64,000 bases of DNA from Lepraria neglecta (taxonomy: Eukaryota; Ascomycota; Lecanoromycetes; Lecanorales; Stereocaulaceae), in assembly GCA_033220425.1 (NCBI GenBank), contig CM065653.1, forward strand, positions 2,108,001-2,172,000, in the 5' to 3' direction. Below are positions 35,968-47,223 of the stretch, in pieces. The notes under the pieces are model-generated. The model did no database searches, was not told where the DNA came from, and worked only from the letters and a program-made list of their open reading frames with translations. The first letter of the stretch is position 1. Every line of letters starts with the position of its first letter. Position numbers and translations under genes: made by a program.

Positions 35968-38900
35968 ATGCATTCCCCAACAACTGGACCAAATAAGAAT
36001 GATCAGACTGGTGCAGGCGACGATATCAGAAACCAGCTGCCGACTCCACCAAACGAGCGTGGTCAGAATGCAGCGGCTTCAAAAAATATCTCTATGCAGC
36101 ATAATGAAGAGGATGAGTCCGCCGCTGGTGAAAGCGGTGTTGAGGGAGAGCTGCTACCACAAAACCCCTCTACCTCGAAGCTAGAGACTACAAACAAAGA
36201 AGAGTATGAGGATGGCACTTGGGATGTAAGTCCCTACTACTTGCAATTTGGAGCAATGGTGATGACTTGTTTCACTAGCGAAACAGCGTTAAGGGAACAA
36301 CCTTGCCTGATGCCGGTATACCGCTAAGCAAAGACGATGGTGCCGGGGACATTGGTGGCGCGAACAAAGAATATACTACTGCAAGGTATGAGTCTGGAGT
36401 CGCTCTGGAAGTGGAGAACTGTGCAACAAAAGATGTCATGAGAGACGAGGTTCCTAAATCACTTGGCTCCGTTCCAATGTGTAGTGTACGAAAGATCATT
36501 GCGTCTGGGGTAGGCTCAGGGCTCTACAATCTGTATGAGACAAGCGGGTGACTCATAGATCCATAGGTGACTACAATCGAATTCAGCGCTGAAAAGCCCC
36601 GCCAAGAGAGGTCCGGGGACGAACACAACGCCGTGCCTGGACAAATCGCTGGTGATGACGACCACTTGTCTGGGACGGACGCCCATAGCAGCGACGCTGA
36701 TACCGACGATGAAAGTACTGCTAGCCAAAGGAACCTTGCCAAGACATTGCCACGGAGAAGGCGCCAAATAGGTTCCTCCCTCGCGCGGAGAAGGGCAAAA
36801 AATAATGCCAAAGATGGCGGACGTGCTGTCAGCGCAGAGAGACCTCGCTACAAATTGGACCCGCTGTACGTGCTTGAACTTCGAGACAACGACGGGGAAG
36901 TTGTTTACCGAACGGAGAGTACGAAACCAGTCAACAAGAAACCTCCACCCTCTGATAGTTCCAACGTCCTGGAAGTCATCAGGATCATCAAAAGTAGGAC
37001 CAGAGTAAGTTCGTACGCCCCAGAACGGGATAAGAAAAGGATGTTCGAAAATGGATATGCGAGTTCACCGGAATTGCATATCCTATCCCCATTTCTTGTA
37101 AATGCTCTTCATGAAGTAGCCACATATTTTCCCGAGCGAATTAACGATGGCAAGATGCGACTGCCACATCCTTATGCTCTGTTGTCTCATCACAGAAAGG
37201 AGCTGGAAGAGTTCAAAACTCAGAATCCCATGGATCTCTCTGACGACGACGTTGAGGAGCGCAATAAACACATCGACTGTGCGCTAAACTTTGTGAACAT
37301 GGAGCACAATGAGAATCTGAGAGCCGAAGACGTACGCCATGCCCGCGATCTGCCCGTCGCAACCTTCAAAAACTACTGGATGCTGCTCAAACCAGGAACA
37401 ATGGTATATAGATCTCAATACGGGACTTCCAGCTGCTATATTGTACAATCCGTGACTGGTGGCGTTGAAGATGAGAGGCTGGAGCAGTGAGTAATCTCCC
37501 TCGGGATTGAATTGCTATTACAACCTATCACCTTTCACCGTTTCGGCACTTCTTCGTGTCCCTGACGTTCTTGTTGACTCAATGCAACACTCCAAGATCG
37601 GTCATTTAGAAGTGTACACGCTGACCATACCCAGATATACGATCTCGCTATGGAACCTCAATTACAACGGACGCTCCTTTGGGCGGTGTTCAGAAGTGGC
37701 GTTCCTGAAACCCTTTGATGGTGAACGTGTCATTACAACACTACCAATGTATCCCATGAGGTTCCATGAAGATAAGGAGGGCGAGCTACCCTTGAAGGAG
37801 AGGTTGATCGCACGTGGGAGAAAGTTCATGAGTCTTACCAAGCCGTCTTATTGCAACTACCAAGGCCAGACGCTGACATCTCCAAAGAGAACTGTAAGTC
37901 GTCGCTCACTCGATGAAAGTCACAACAATGTCCCAGCGGTCCTTGTTAATTCAAGCCTAGTATAACGGACGTGTAATGATAGACACTGCTTTGCTACCAT
38001 GGGAAGAAACCAGACATCCAGGTTTTACTCCCAGATTAGACGACGACCGAGGCTATGACTCAGACGATTCTGACACTCCCTACCGCAGACGGCGTAGATA
38101 CAGAAGATATGGTACCGAGGAGGAACCTAAAGGAAACAGAATCCCTGCTCTGGCCAAATATGATACCTTGAATCTAGATTCGGAGCTGACTCCTGATCAA
38201 CTATTACTCTGCTCTTACTATGTGTTCGGATACGTTTTCTCTGTGAGGGAATGGGGTTCGTACTTCCATCTATGTTTACCATGGTTTTAATTGACGGGGC
38301 TTAGCTATTTTGGATGTCGAGAAGATCGTGGATCGTGACTATGATCCTGATCTAATGGAAAAACTGGTCATAAGCCCTGAAAATAAGCACTTGATCAAAG
38401 CCAGTAAGCAGACTCTCAACTCCTCTGGCCTTGTGGATCTTGAGTTGATTAACTGGGTTTAGTCTGTCGCGACTACACGCCCCAAAAGATCAGCGACGGT
38501 CAAAAGGATTGGTCGGCCGACTTCATCCAAGGCAAAGGTGATGGTCAGATATTTCTACTCCATGGTAGACCAGGGGTTGGCAAGACCCTTACAGCGGGTA
38601 ATTCACACTGTTCGTTGGCAAGATACCGCTAATGATATGTAGAGTGTGTCGCGGAATACACCCAACGCCCTCTTCTTTCCATCACTCCAGGTGACATTGG
38701 AACTGAACCAGCAGTCGTTGAGCAAGCGCTTGCCAAATTCTTCAGGCTTGGAGAACTCTGGGGCGCGATTCTACTCCTTGATGAGGCCGATGTATACCTT
38801 GAGTCTAGGAATGAGAGGGATCTCACTAGGAACAGCCTCGTATCTGGTCAGTGCTTCCTGAATTTGTGGCATGACTGACTGCTAACGATTTGGGATTCAA

Positions 38901-39664
38901 GTCTTTCTAAGAGCTCTGGAATACTACCAAGGGTAAGTCTAGTTGAGCTGTGAGAAGTGTCGTAATGTGACTAATAATATTCCTCAGCATCCTGTTTCTG
39001 ACCACCAACAGAGGTATGACGCATCTTCTGAATCGCCTAAAGCGATACTGATACTAGTTTAGTCGGCTCATTTGACGAAGCCTTTGCATCACGAATCCAC
39101 GTCAGCATACACTACGGGGATCTTGGAGCTGAAGGCCGCCAAACGATATGGGAGAACCTATTCGATGACTTGGAGAGTGATCGTCCCGAAGCCCGCATCG
39201 AATACAGCGCAAGGAGCTATGTCAGGGAGGACGCAGCATTGCAGGCTCTCGAATGGAATGGAAGACAAATACGAAACGGTGCGACACTCCCCCAAGCCAC
39301 CTCCAGTCCTAATTCTCACCAAAACTGACTTCAACACGCAGCTTTCCGCACAGCAGTGTCCCTAGCCGAATACGAAGCCGCCGAAGCAAAATCCAACCCC
39401 AATTCATGCAAACATTGCAAGCAGCCCGGACACACTCCGGATATCTGCTGGATCAAACATCCTGAGACGAAGGGCAAGAAGATCTTCATCAAGCACCAGC
39501 ATTTGAAGAGCGTCACGGAGATGTCGAGTCGCTTTAAAGATTACCTGGAGAGTACGAAGGATGCGAAGGACTCGAAGCTTGCGAAGTTGAGCCATATGCG
39601 GGATGATAATTTTGTGGATGGGCAGGCTAGGAGGGGGTTGGTGGAGAGGGGACCGAAGAAATAG
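35968..39664 (+). CDS. DUF7025-type AAA+ ATPase with CCHC zinc knuckle
   Basis: Twelve exons close in frame to 998 residues: 35,968-36,225; 36,279-36,509; 36,567-37,486; 37,635-37,893; 37,961-38,255; 38,305-38,403; 38,463-38,597; 38,643-38,846; 38,902-38,932; 38,988-39,013; 39,063-39,278; 39,342-39,664. Residues 1-240 are disordered and acidic. The middle matches the fungal DUF7025 region (LHILSPFLVNAL, KPFDGERVITTLPMYPM, YNGRVMIDT). The AAA core has Walker A GRPGVGKT (722-729), Walker B ILLLDEAD (775-782), sensor ILFLTTNR (812-819) and arginine motif ASRIHV. In the last exon a CCHC knuckle, CKHCKQPGHTPDIC (914-927), precedes the usual tail (LKSVTEMSSRFKDYL). The reading is an ATP-driven remodelling enzyme of unknown substrate. 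Confidence 0.85.
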
Positions 39665-39982
39665 AAGGGAAGGTAGAGGCGTGGACGAGGAGCATGATCT
39701 TTGGATGGGTCCTGCTACGGATCTGCATGGCTGCCTGGAGTATCGCATGCGTTCCACAACGAGTATCTCACGCTTGTCGCATGGCATTGCGGAAATCTCT
39801 TCCCCGCACTTCGGGGATATACTTGAAGCGCAAAGACTGCCGCGAGGTCATGCGGTTCACTAAATTAGCATAAAAGTGCGTAGGACCCTGTAATCATGGT
39901 CTCGTCATTAGTGGGTCGAGTGCTGCTCGCTTCCTCTTCCGTCCTTGTGATTAATCATATGTTGGGATGCTTGCAGTCCATC
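39665..39982. other. Intergenic region
   Basis: No gene recognised between the AAA ATPase stop and the next start codon. Overlapping short frames are shadows. Confidence 0.5.
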
Positions 39983-41027
39983 ATGCTACCCTCGCCCTTT
40001 ATCTTCATGTTCCACCTTCTTATTCACTGTCCTGCCTTTTCGATCGCCCTGATAGAATTACCAAACACTACAGCGATTGTAAATCATCCGGCGGTCCCCA
40101 GCATTGCAAGGTCAGACACCCCACCATTCTCTGTATATAAAAAAATTCACAGAACGTTCAAGCAGCACCTCCACGATCCCCACAGTCCAGGATGCGAACT
40201 TCACTTTATCCAATCGCGGACGCCAAATATCTTACCTCGTTCCCAACACGCAAACGCGACTCGAGTTTTTCGTGGGTGCGCCGATGGACTCCAAAGTTCT
40301 CCTCCCCGTCTTCAGAAACATCCGGCGTGGGTGCGAATACATGATCTACCGCTATGGAGACAAACAGCTACCTTCAGAACTAGACCCACTAACACGGATT
40401 GGGCCGTCGGGACATGGCGATCTGGATATAGGATCTATCAACGATCTGCACTTAACGTACAAGATTCTGGAGGCGACGATGCTTGGCTTTATTGAGGTTC
40501 TGATCACTCAAGAGTGTAATTGCGAGGCTAGAGTTGAGATTTTTTATGCGAATTTAGGCCTAGTTGGGATGGGCAGTGTGACAGACAAGGCAGGAACTTC
40601 GTCCACCTTCTCCAGAAGGCGGCTACTTCGGCATCCCATCATACCTCGCCGTGATCGCCAGCAAGACTATCTCGTTCCCAACACCACGACTCGCCTCCTC
40701 ATCACCTTCGGCAGTCCAATGGACACCGTCCCTCTCCAAAGGATCCTCCAGAGCGTCCGCGCTCAGTGTAATTATCAAATCATCCGCGAGGGAGACGGAC
40801 CGCTCCCCTCTCATCGGGATCCGTTCGTGGTCGAATCCTCCGGTGCTGATCTGGTGGTATCGTCAATTATTCTAGAACACCTGACCTATGGTATTTTGAG
40901 GAATGTTATGCAGGGTTTGCTAGATGTTTTGGTTGTTGGGAAGGTGGATTGTGAAGCTATGTTTTATGTTTGGGAGAATGAGACGTTGATTGCGGATGGG
41001 ATAGTTGGTGTTAAATATTTGGGTTAG
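39983..41027 (+). CDS. Predicted secreted protein with two tandem 'PNT' domains
   Basis: Two exons, 39,983-40,110 and 40,163-41,027, joined by a 52-nt intron (GTCAGA...TTCAAG) give 330 residues. An ATG at 39,983 gives an N-terminal hydrophobic stretch (LPSPFIFMFHLLIHCPAFSIA) that looks like a signal peptide; the second exon alone has no suitable start. The mature part is an internal duplication of a domain of about 115 residues. Each copy starts YLVPNT.TRL, continues with a G.PMD motif and a hydrophobic helix, and has a cysteine pair near its end. The same PNT...L..LQ pattern recurs in three damaged genes at 59.6-63.2 kb. I know no named domain for it. It may be an effector-like or cell-surface protein, but that is a guess. 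Confidence 0.65.
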
Positions 41028-41223
41028 TAGGATTGATTAAGGCACATTGGCGCAGGGTTCGTGTATTTACATGATTATGTCCCTGGCTGGAAGTGCTCAT
41101 TTCGAGAACCGGAAGGGACCCAACTGCGCGAGACGTAACGGTCGCGGTCACCATATCATTGACAATGCGTTGACTATTCTACTTGTTCTTCTTTATCTTC
41201 TGACAGTGAAATATACACAAGTT
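41028..41223. other. Intergenic region, convergent 3' ends
   Basis: Short spacer between the plus-strand secreted-protein gene and the minus-strand adhesin-like pseudogene. Nothing recognised. Confidence 0.4.
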
Positions 41224-42742
41224 CTATACAATCTTTCGCCCTATCAATGTAAGAAAGCTAGTGATACGCACATTACCACTACCCTCAAATTCCACTCGAG
41301 AGAACTCTAACATCTTTGCATTCCCCGTAAAAGCCTGCACACCGGCACCGTTTCCATCTCCAGAGCTCGAAATATTTCCGGTGCTTGCCAGGCCCGTAGC
41401 ATACTGACTGCCTGGTCCGAACGCTCCTAGTATCACCCTACCTAGCCCTTTAGCCCTCCATTTTCGGTTTCGAGTGCAAGGTTCTTGGAACCTATGACCA
41501 ACTCGCCGACCGAATCTGGAGACAAGAGTGTTCCGCCCACCGTTATACCCAGACTACCTGGTGTCAGTGTAAAGCCAGCTATTCCAATCGCAGTTGGTTT
41601 CGCTGTGATGCCTTCACCAGCGACGTTAGCGATTAACTGTTCAGGGATCTCATTTTCGAGTGGGATTGAACTGGTGCCTATAATAAGAGCAGATAAGCCT
41701 AGCGATATGAGTGTACCGGATATAGTCAAAGGTGGTGAGCCAGGAAATAGTGTCGCACCTGCGATAGAGATGCTGTTTGAAAGCGCTAGAATAGTTTGGC
41801 TATTTAAGGTTGTTATTTGTCCGGGCTCCATGGCTGTCGTGCAGGCAGAGTTATGGGTATCGAATTTGTACCTATTATCAGGTGTGATGGGCCTAATGAT
41901 ATTGAGGTTCCGTGCACAGTGATCGAAGATGCGCCTGGCGTTAGAGTTGTACTAGCAATTGAGATACCGTTCGAGAGAGTGTGGACAATTTGGCCATTCA
42001 GCGTTGTGACTTGGCCAGCGACTAAGGATAAAGGAGGTAGAGCATATGCCACCGAGCGAGGCCCTGCTATAAGAGCATTTGGGCCGAGGGAGATTGGGCT
42101 GCCGGCCACGGTAACAGGAGGTGCACCTGGAGTAAGAATTGTACCGGCAAGCGAAAACGCATTAGTAGCGGGCGGCCGAGCTACTTGACCGTTAACAGTG
42201 GCGGCTTGACCTGCGTTTAGGTTGCCGATAGCTATACCGTTTTCTTGCGGATCCGAAGTGCTCTGTTGAAATTGAACAGGATCTTCATTATTCGCCACCA
42301 CATCATCCGATTGTCCTGGGGCATTAGGCTAGCTGGGATGTTCAGGATCTCTGCCCGCACCACCATGTAGATTGGATTCAAGTTCTGTGCTTGGATCCAA
42401 ATTCTGTCCAGGGTCTCCACTGTTGCCAGGGTGATCAGGCCTTGGCCATGTTTCCTGACCAGGGTCTACCTCCGTACCTCCTTGCTCAGGACCTGATCCT
42501 GGTCCTGTTACCTTTCCAGTCTAGGGCGCTTCCTCAGCTTTTGCAGCAATAGTAGCAGTAGCAGTAGCTCCAGGCGCAGACGCAGAACCTTTTTCAGCAG
42601 TAGTTTCTCGAGGGCCAGGATCTTGTGTTGGACCCGGTCGTGGTGTTGCAGGAGTAGCTTGGAGTTCGTTCGGGAGCCATTGCAGTCGCGGGTGCCAAAG
42701 GTTCTTGGAGGGGTCATAGCTAAGGTGTCCCACATTGAACAA
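41224..42742 (-). pseudogene. Adhesin-like repeat protein gene, degraded
   Basis: Reading leftwards, a Pro/Gln/Thr-rich stretch (LQWLPNELQATPATPRPGPT) leads into repeated units of about 55 residues of the form G.ITTLNGQ, LSN.ISIAGTTLTPG, ITVSGT.ISLGPSALIIGT. The end is a Gly-rich stretch ending near TSFLTLIGRKIV. This pattern is familiar from large fungal cell-wall or surface glycoproteins. The frame is interrupted by two TAG codons in the Pro-rich part and by two frame changes, near 41,830 and 41,440. The TAGs are explicable as CAG-to-TAG. No N-terminal signal peptide exon is visible. Assembly error could explain a frame change but not all four breaks. Confidence 0.7.
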
Positions 42743-43474
42743 TCCGTCACATCAGGACTTCCGCACTTAGAACTTTAACTTTTTCCGCCATCTACTAACT
42801 GAAATTTCGAAGAGCGCGAATTAAGTTTGTTATTATAACATTCGTGCGCGCAGTTGTTATCCCGATTAGTTACAGTTATGTTTTTAGGGGTCAGCTCTGG
42901 GGGGCAGGGTACGGGGTACTTTGCGGGTAGGGTTCGGGGGTACTCTGGGGGCCAATCTCAGGGGCATTCCCGGCGGTGGCCCGGCCATATTACGGTACCT
43001 ACTTAAGGTATGCGGCAGCGATATGTATGGCGATAGGAGACTTAGACATATTATTCTAGTTACTAAAAGAGGTTCGTAATATATGAAAATAACTATATAA
43101 TACACGACTACCGACCCGGCGTAGAAGGGGCTTCGCAAATGCCAAGCCACTAAACTTTATAAGGCGTACAACCCAACGCCAAATCCCTTCAGGCAACCTG
43201 CCTTAATCTCCACTGCTTATTCACTTACACCTAATACTTCCACATGAATGTTTCAACATAGAGATGAATACTGGGAATGAACGCCCTGGAATGCGAGCTT
43301 GGGTGTAATGAGGGAGTGTTGGGGCTGTGGAGAGGTCACTCGAACTCCGAGAGGTTTTCCAAGTGCAAAAAGGATAGGATGGTTTGTACCAGATAGTAGT
43401 TACATTACTGCGCCCGTGCGTTCTAGTCTCTATAGCCCCAATTTTCAAACACATCGACCGAACTTCTCATGTTA
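42743..43474. other. Intergenic region
   Basis: About 730 bp with no recognisable gene. A G-rich stretch at about 42,895-42,985 (repeated gGGGGTAC-like blocks) and an AT-rich patch at 43,050-43,100 are the only compositional features. Confidence 0.5.
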
Positions 43475-44332
43475 CTACAAGTTGAAGAAGACACCTGCAG
43501 CACCAACAAGCGCCGCAGCCCCCGCAGCAGCTGTCTTTATCGGCGCCGCAGCACCCTCAAATGCAATCGGACTGCCCGTGGCACTCGGCTTGAAAGCCAC
43601 CACACTCCCAGTTCCCGTAGGAAACGCAGATACCACTGAAGGGAAGAATCCACTCAATGAACCGGTAGCAGCAGGCACAACAGGAGCCGAACCCTCAAGA
43701 TCAGCATCGATGATGCTCAGAGCTTCATTGATAACCGATCCCAAATCACTTTGTATAGGCGCAGGTATATTGCTAGCCCAAGACGGCAGCGGGGTGGCAG
43801 TAGCGAAATTCACAACGAAGGATATAGAGTCTGATTCGAAAGCCTGTTGGACGGTCGTAGGCACATTAGTCATAAGGACAGAGAGGACGGAGGAGGCTCC
43901 AGGCTCTTCGAGCAGCGATCCGAGATATGCGTTGACATCAGCATCAGCCTCGAGTGGTTTAGCGAGCAGTGTTGCTAGAGAGTCGAGGACCGTTGTAGGT
44001 ATTGCGGAGACCCAGGCTGGGGTGCTGGTAGCTGAAGCTAGGTCTTCGAGGAGAGCGTCGGGGTTACTTTGGGCTAGGGCGACGACGGAGGCGGGGGCGA
44101 CAGCGAGGACGGCTGCGAGGTCGGTTTGGAAGGCTGGGTTGGCTTCGACGGTTGTGAGGAAGTTAGATTCGTCGGTGCTGATTTTGGATTCCTGTGAAGG
44201 CGTGTTAGTGGGTGGGACTTTTGCGGGATAGAATGGGAGACCTACCTCTGGATAGTCGATATTGTAGTCATTGGTTTGTGCAATGGTTAAGGCGGTGAAG
44301 AGGGTGGCGCTGATGAGGAGTTTGGATTGCAT
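43475..44332 (-). CDS. Small GPI-anchored secreted protein
   Basis: Starts MQSKLLISATLFTALTIAQ, a good signal peptide. A 54-nt segment at 44,192-44,245 has a perfect intron form (GTAGGT, CACTAAC, CACAG) and keeps frame whether or not it is removed; with splicing the protein is 267 residues. The body is rich in Ala, Ser, Thr and Val with many short helices. The C-terminus, AAAPIKTAAAGAAALVGAAG followed by VFFNL, is a typical GPI-attachment tail after a Ser/Thr/Pro-rich stalk. It is expected on the plasma membrane or in the wall. The family is not recognised beyond that. It is intact, unlike its neighbours on both sides. Confidence 0.8.
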   Translation of the reverse strand: MQSKLLISATLFTALTIAQTNDYNIDYPEVGLPFYPAKVPPTNTPSQESKISTDESNFLTTVEANPAFQTDLAAVLAVAPASVVALAQSNPDALLEDLASATSTPAWVSAIPTTVLDSLATLLAKPLEADADVNAYLGSLLEEPGASSVLSVLMTNVPTTVQQAFESDSISFVVNFATATPLPSWASNIPAPIQSDLGSVINEALSIIDADLEGSAPVVPAATGSLSGFFPSVVSAFPTGTGSVVAFKPSATGSPIAFEGAAAPIKTAAAGAAALVGAAGVFFNL

Positions 44333-45456
44333 GATTGCGTTGTAGACTAGACGAATGTAGAGAGCTTTTGAGAGACAGCGACGAAAATCTATATGGACAG
44401 GAGAGGATAACGATAGGGAATAAAACTAGGAAAAGAAACGAGATGGGAGATGTTGGCGGTACGACTTCAGTCTTTATGCAGACGAAGACGCGGTACAGAT
44501 ACGCCTTGACGCGATCACCGCAAGAAGGAAGAGAATCCTTGCCCTCGTATAATTACCTCATGACGAACCATCTTCGAGGCCGAGGTCAGCCGTGTAGGCA
44601 GACACTCGATTCTCCGTGAGTAATGACTGCGCAAAGTTGTATTCTTAGCACCAGGGCGCAGTTTGTTATGACTACAAAGCCGCTTACTAAGCATACTTAG
44701 CTTGCCTACTACGCCCACACCTGGTGGTTTTACCACACACGCCACATTGAGAATATCCTACACAGCTACAGCAAGCCCGGAAGTTGACTTGCTTCGCCAT
44801 GGTAGTATGTAGCCGCATCTCAATGATACGCCGAACCATGTAAGCCATGCTGATAAAAGCTAACGCCGGGCTCTGAGAGGCGCTGCTCTACATTTACGAG
44901 GCTCATTGCAATAGTTCTACGAGAAGTCCGATGAGAGTGGCTCAAGCACCTCCACACCATCAAAACTGGTCGCATATTTGTTGATGACATGTCTATTGAT
45001 CATCAGCTACCACTTAATTCACAGTCAGGCATGCTTTCGTTATTGATCCTGAGCTTACTCGAATCTACCAGGTCTAGTTGGAGGATCTACGCTATCTCTT
45101 TCCTCTTCCGCTGCAGCGTAGGGATCAATATTACATAACCTTCGACCAATACCCAGTTTCCAAACAATACCGCCATTTGCCAAGGTCAAATGATTCGAAC
45201 AGCTAATTTAGGCGTTTCCAAAGACCTTGTGTACCATTTTTTTTCCATTTATGTATGGAGTGGCCACGGGCGATCTGCTGGCAGCGATTGGAAACCCTTT
45301 CTGCGCCGTTCGAGCGCCATCTTACTGTGTGCCTACTCGATGTGAAATTCTGGAAGTCGCACCAAACACAACTTGGTAGGCTCCCACAAGATTCAGACAC
45401 CACGGTTGTTCTCGCAATACTAAACGATAATTAGTAATTCTATCGTCGGCTCGATC
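44333..45456. other. Intergenic region
   Basis: More than 1.1 kb with no supported gene. Bases 45,290-45,400 contain Cys codons in a plus-strand frame that might be the start of the LysM pseudogene, but no start codon or signal peptide could be placed. Confidence 0.4.
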
Positions 45457-46660
45457 TTGACTGCCAACAAGACTATTACTGGGATTGAATTCCTGGGATG
45501 GAATCCAGACCTCAGCGGTTCTTGCAAAAGTCTCACCACGGGGGATTCTGTCTGCATCAGTGCGCCTGGTAGCGCACAAGAACTCCTCGTTACAAACGCC
45601 ACAACAGGTGGCAATTCACAGAGGCTTGAAAGACACAATCAAACCATTACAAAGACCGCCAATGATTCCACAATTCTCACCACTCCCACCGGTACAAACA
45701 TTTCACCAACCTCATGATCAAATCCCACCTTATCCACAGTCCCGTCGCCAACTACACCTGGCATTACCCCTTCCTGCATCAAATACGGCCAAGCCAAACT
45801 GGGTGGAAATTACCTCCACTTCGCCCAAGAGCAGAACATCAACGTCACCCAACTTACTAGCTGGAACATCGTACTATCTGGGGGCAACGATGCTTGCAAT
45901 TTCAGGCTTTGGGCCAACTGCTATTTTTGCGTTGGCATCAATGATGGTTCCACAGCTAGCCCGAGCGGCTCAAAACCCGCTGATAAGTTACTTCGGAAGA
46001 GATCAGAAGCCACATTTGTGATCTCGACTATTACAGTCAATATAAATTCCGACTGTCACGTTAGGAACAGGTACATCGGTAGTCCCTACCTCGACATCCA
46101 CTACAACGATCGAATTTCCAAGGTCGACTCTCATGTTGCTCTCCACTACATCAACGGTCCAAATCACCCGAGTCACAGCCACCACCTTCCTTGCTAGCCC
46201 ACCATATGCCCTCCCCAACAGAACTACCAATACTTCCTCGCCTACTCAATCCGGTATCATGCCCTCCTGCACCAGATACAGCTAAGCTGTAAGCAACGAC
46301 ACGTGTACTACATTCGCTACTAAAAACAACATCACCAACGCCTAACTCTTCACCTGGCATACAGCCTTGGATGGCGATGACGAAAGTTGCAAGACAGCAC
46401 TATGGGCGGACTGTTATTATTGCGTCGGCGCCAACAATGCCACTGTGTTCAGCCCCAACAACGGCGCCAGGTCGCCTGCCAGTCCTCCGACAGACCCAAG
46501 TGCCAACGTGATCACTACGGTTACGAGTGTGGTTGAGACGGTAGCACCGACCATCACCACATTTATTCCCTTTCCAGCATTACCTACCGCCTAATCCGGC
46601 AGCTTATCTTCCTGCACCAAATTCTGCCTACGCAAACGAAGTCAAATACTCGACTCTCAG
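45457..46660 (+). pseudogene. Multi-LysM secreted protein gene, degraded
   Basis: Three LysM-like modules are readable. The first ends GWNPDLSGSCKSLTTGDSVC. The second (about 45,770-45,960) has CIKYGQ, NINVTQLTSWN and LWANCYFCVG. The third (about 46,265-46,440) has VSNDTCTTFATKNNIT and LWADCYYCVG. Ser/Thr-rich linkers separate them, as in fungal multi-LysM proteins that bind chitin or its oligomers. The frame is broken by one TGA between modules 1 and 2, one frame change near 46,040 and three TAA codons in and after module 3. The TAAs can be read as CAA-to-TAA, the expected result of C-to-T at CpA. The 5' end with signal peptide is not identifiable. Confidence 0.7.
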
Positions 46661-47223
46661 GATCCTAAAGTTGCAGCTCGAGATCGCGATGATGCCAGTC
46701 TCAATACTGATCCTCGTTCGACCACGAGCGCTAGCACACCGCTGAGTGTCGCTTCTTCTCACGCCTTCACAGAGCCAGTACGTAACCGGAGCCACAACCC
46801 AAGCGCGCTGAAAAGTCGCAAGCGGAATTTTCATAGACATAGTCTTGTAGCTCACGAAGAGGAATAGCACTGAGTAATGCTTAGAATGAGAGATGCGGTA
46901 GACGCGTTTGGAAGGAGAATTGTTGCAATTTTGGTGTATAGATTTGGTTGAGGTCAGGGGTTGGAATTGAAAAGATGGGAGGCGGAAACATTCGTTGAGA
47001 TAGATAGTATTTGCTATGTGAAAATGTCTGCAAATAGATCTTATGTCGCTGTTCAAACACTCTAGGGATGAGATGCTCCAATATGTACCTGGTGTTCATC
47101 GACTTATCACTCATTGCCTTATTGTTGCCATACAGGCTCCACTCACAACACGCCATCTTCCATTAGGCAAAGTACCAGTCTCGTCCCAAGCTGACCTCAT
47201 CCCCCCCCAAACACCCCACCCAT
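46661..47223. other. Intergenic region, convergent 3' ends
   Basis: About 560 bp between the LysM pseudogene (plus) and the SLC35F gene (minus). No gene seen. Confidence 0.45.

Noticed and set aside
35702-36184. Open frames on both strands around the AAA ATPase start
   Set aside because: Shadows of exon 1 and the divergent promoter; the AAA gene model explains the region.
45485-46021. 178-codon plus-strand frame
   Set aside because: Out-of-frame shadow of the LysM pseudogene; the LysM cysteine pattern is in another frame.
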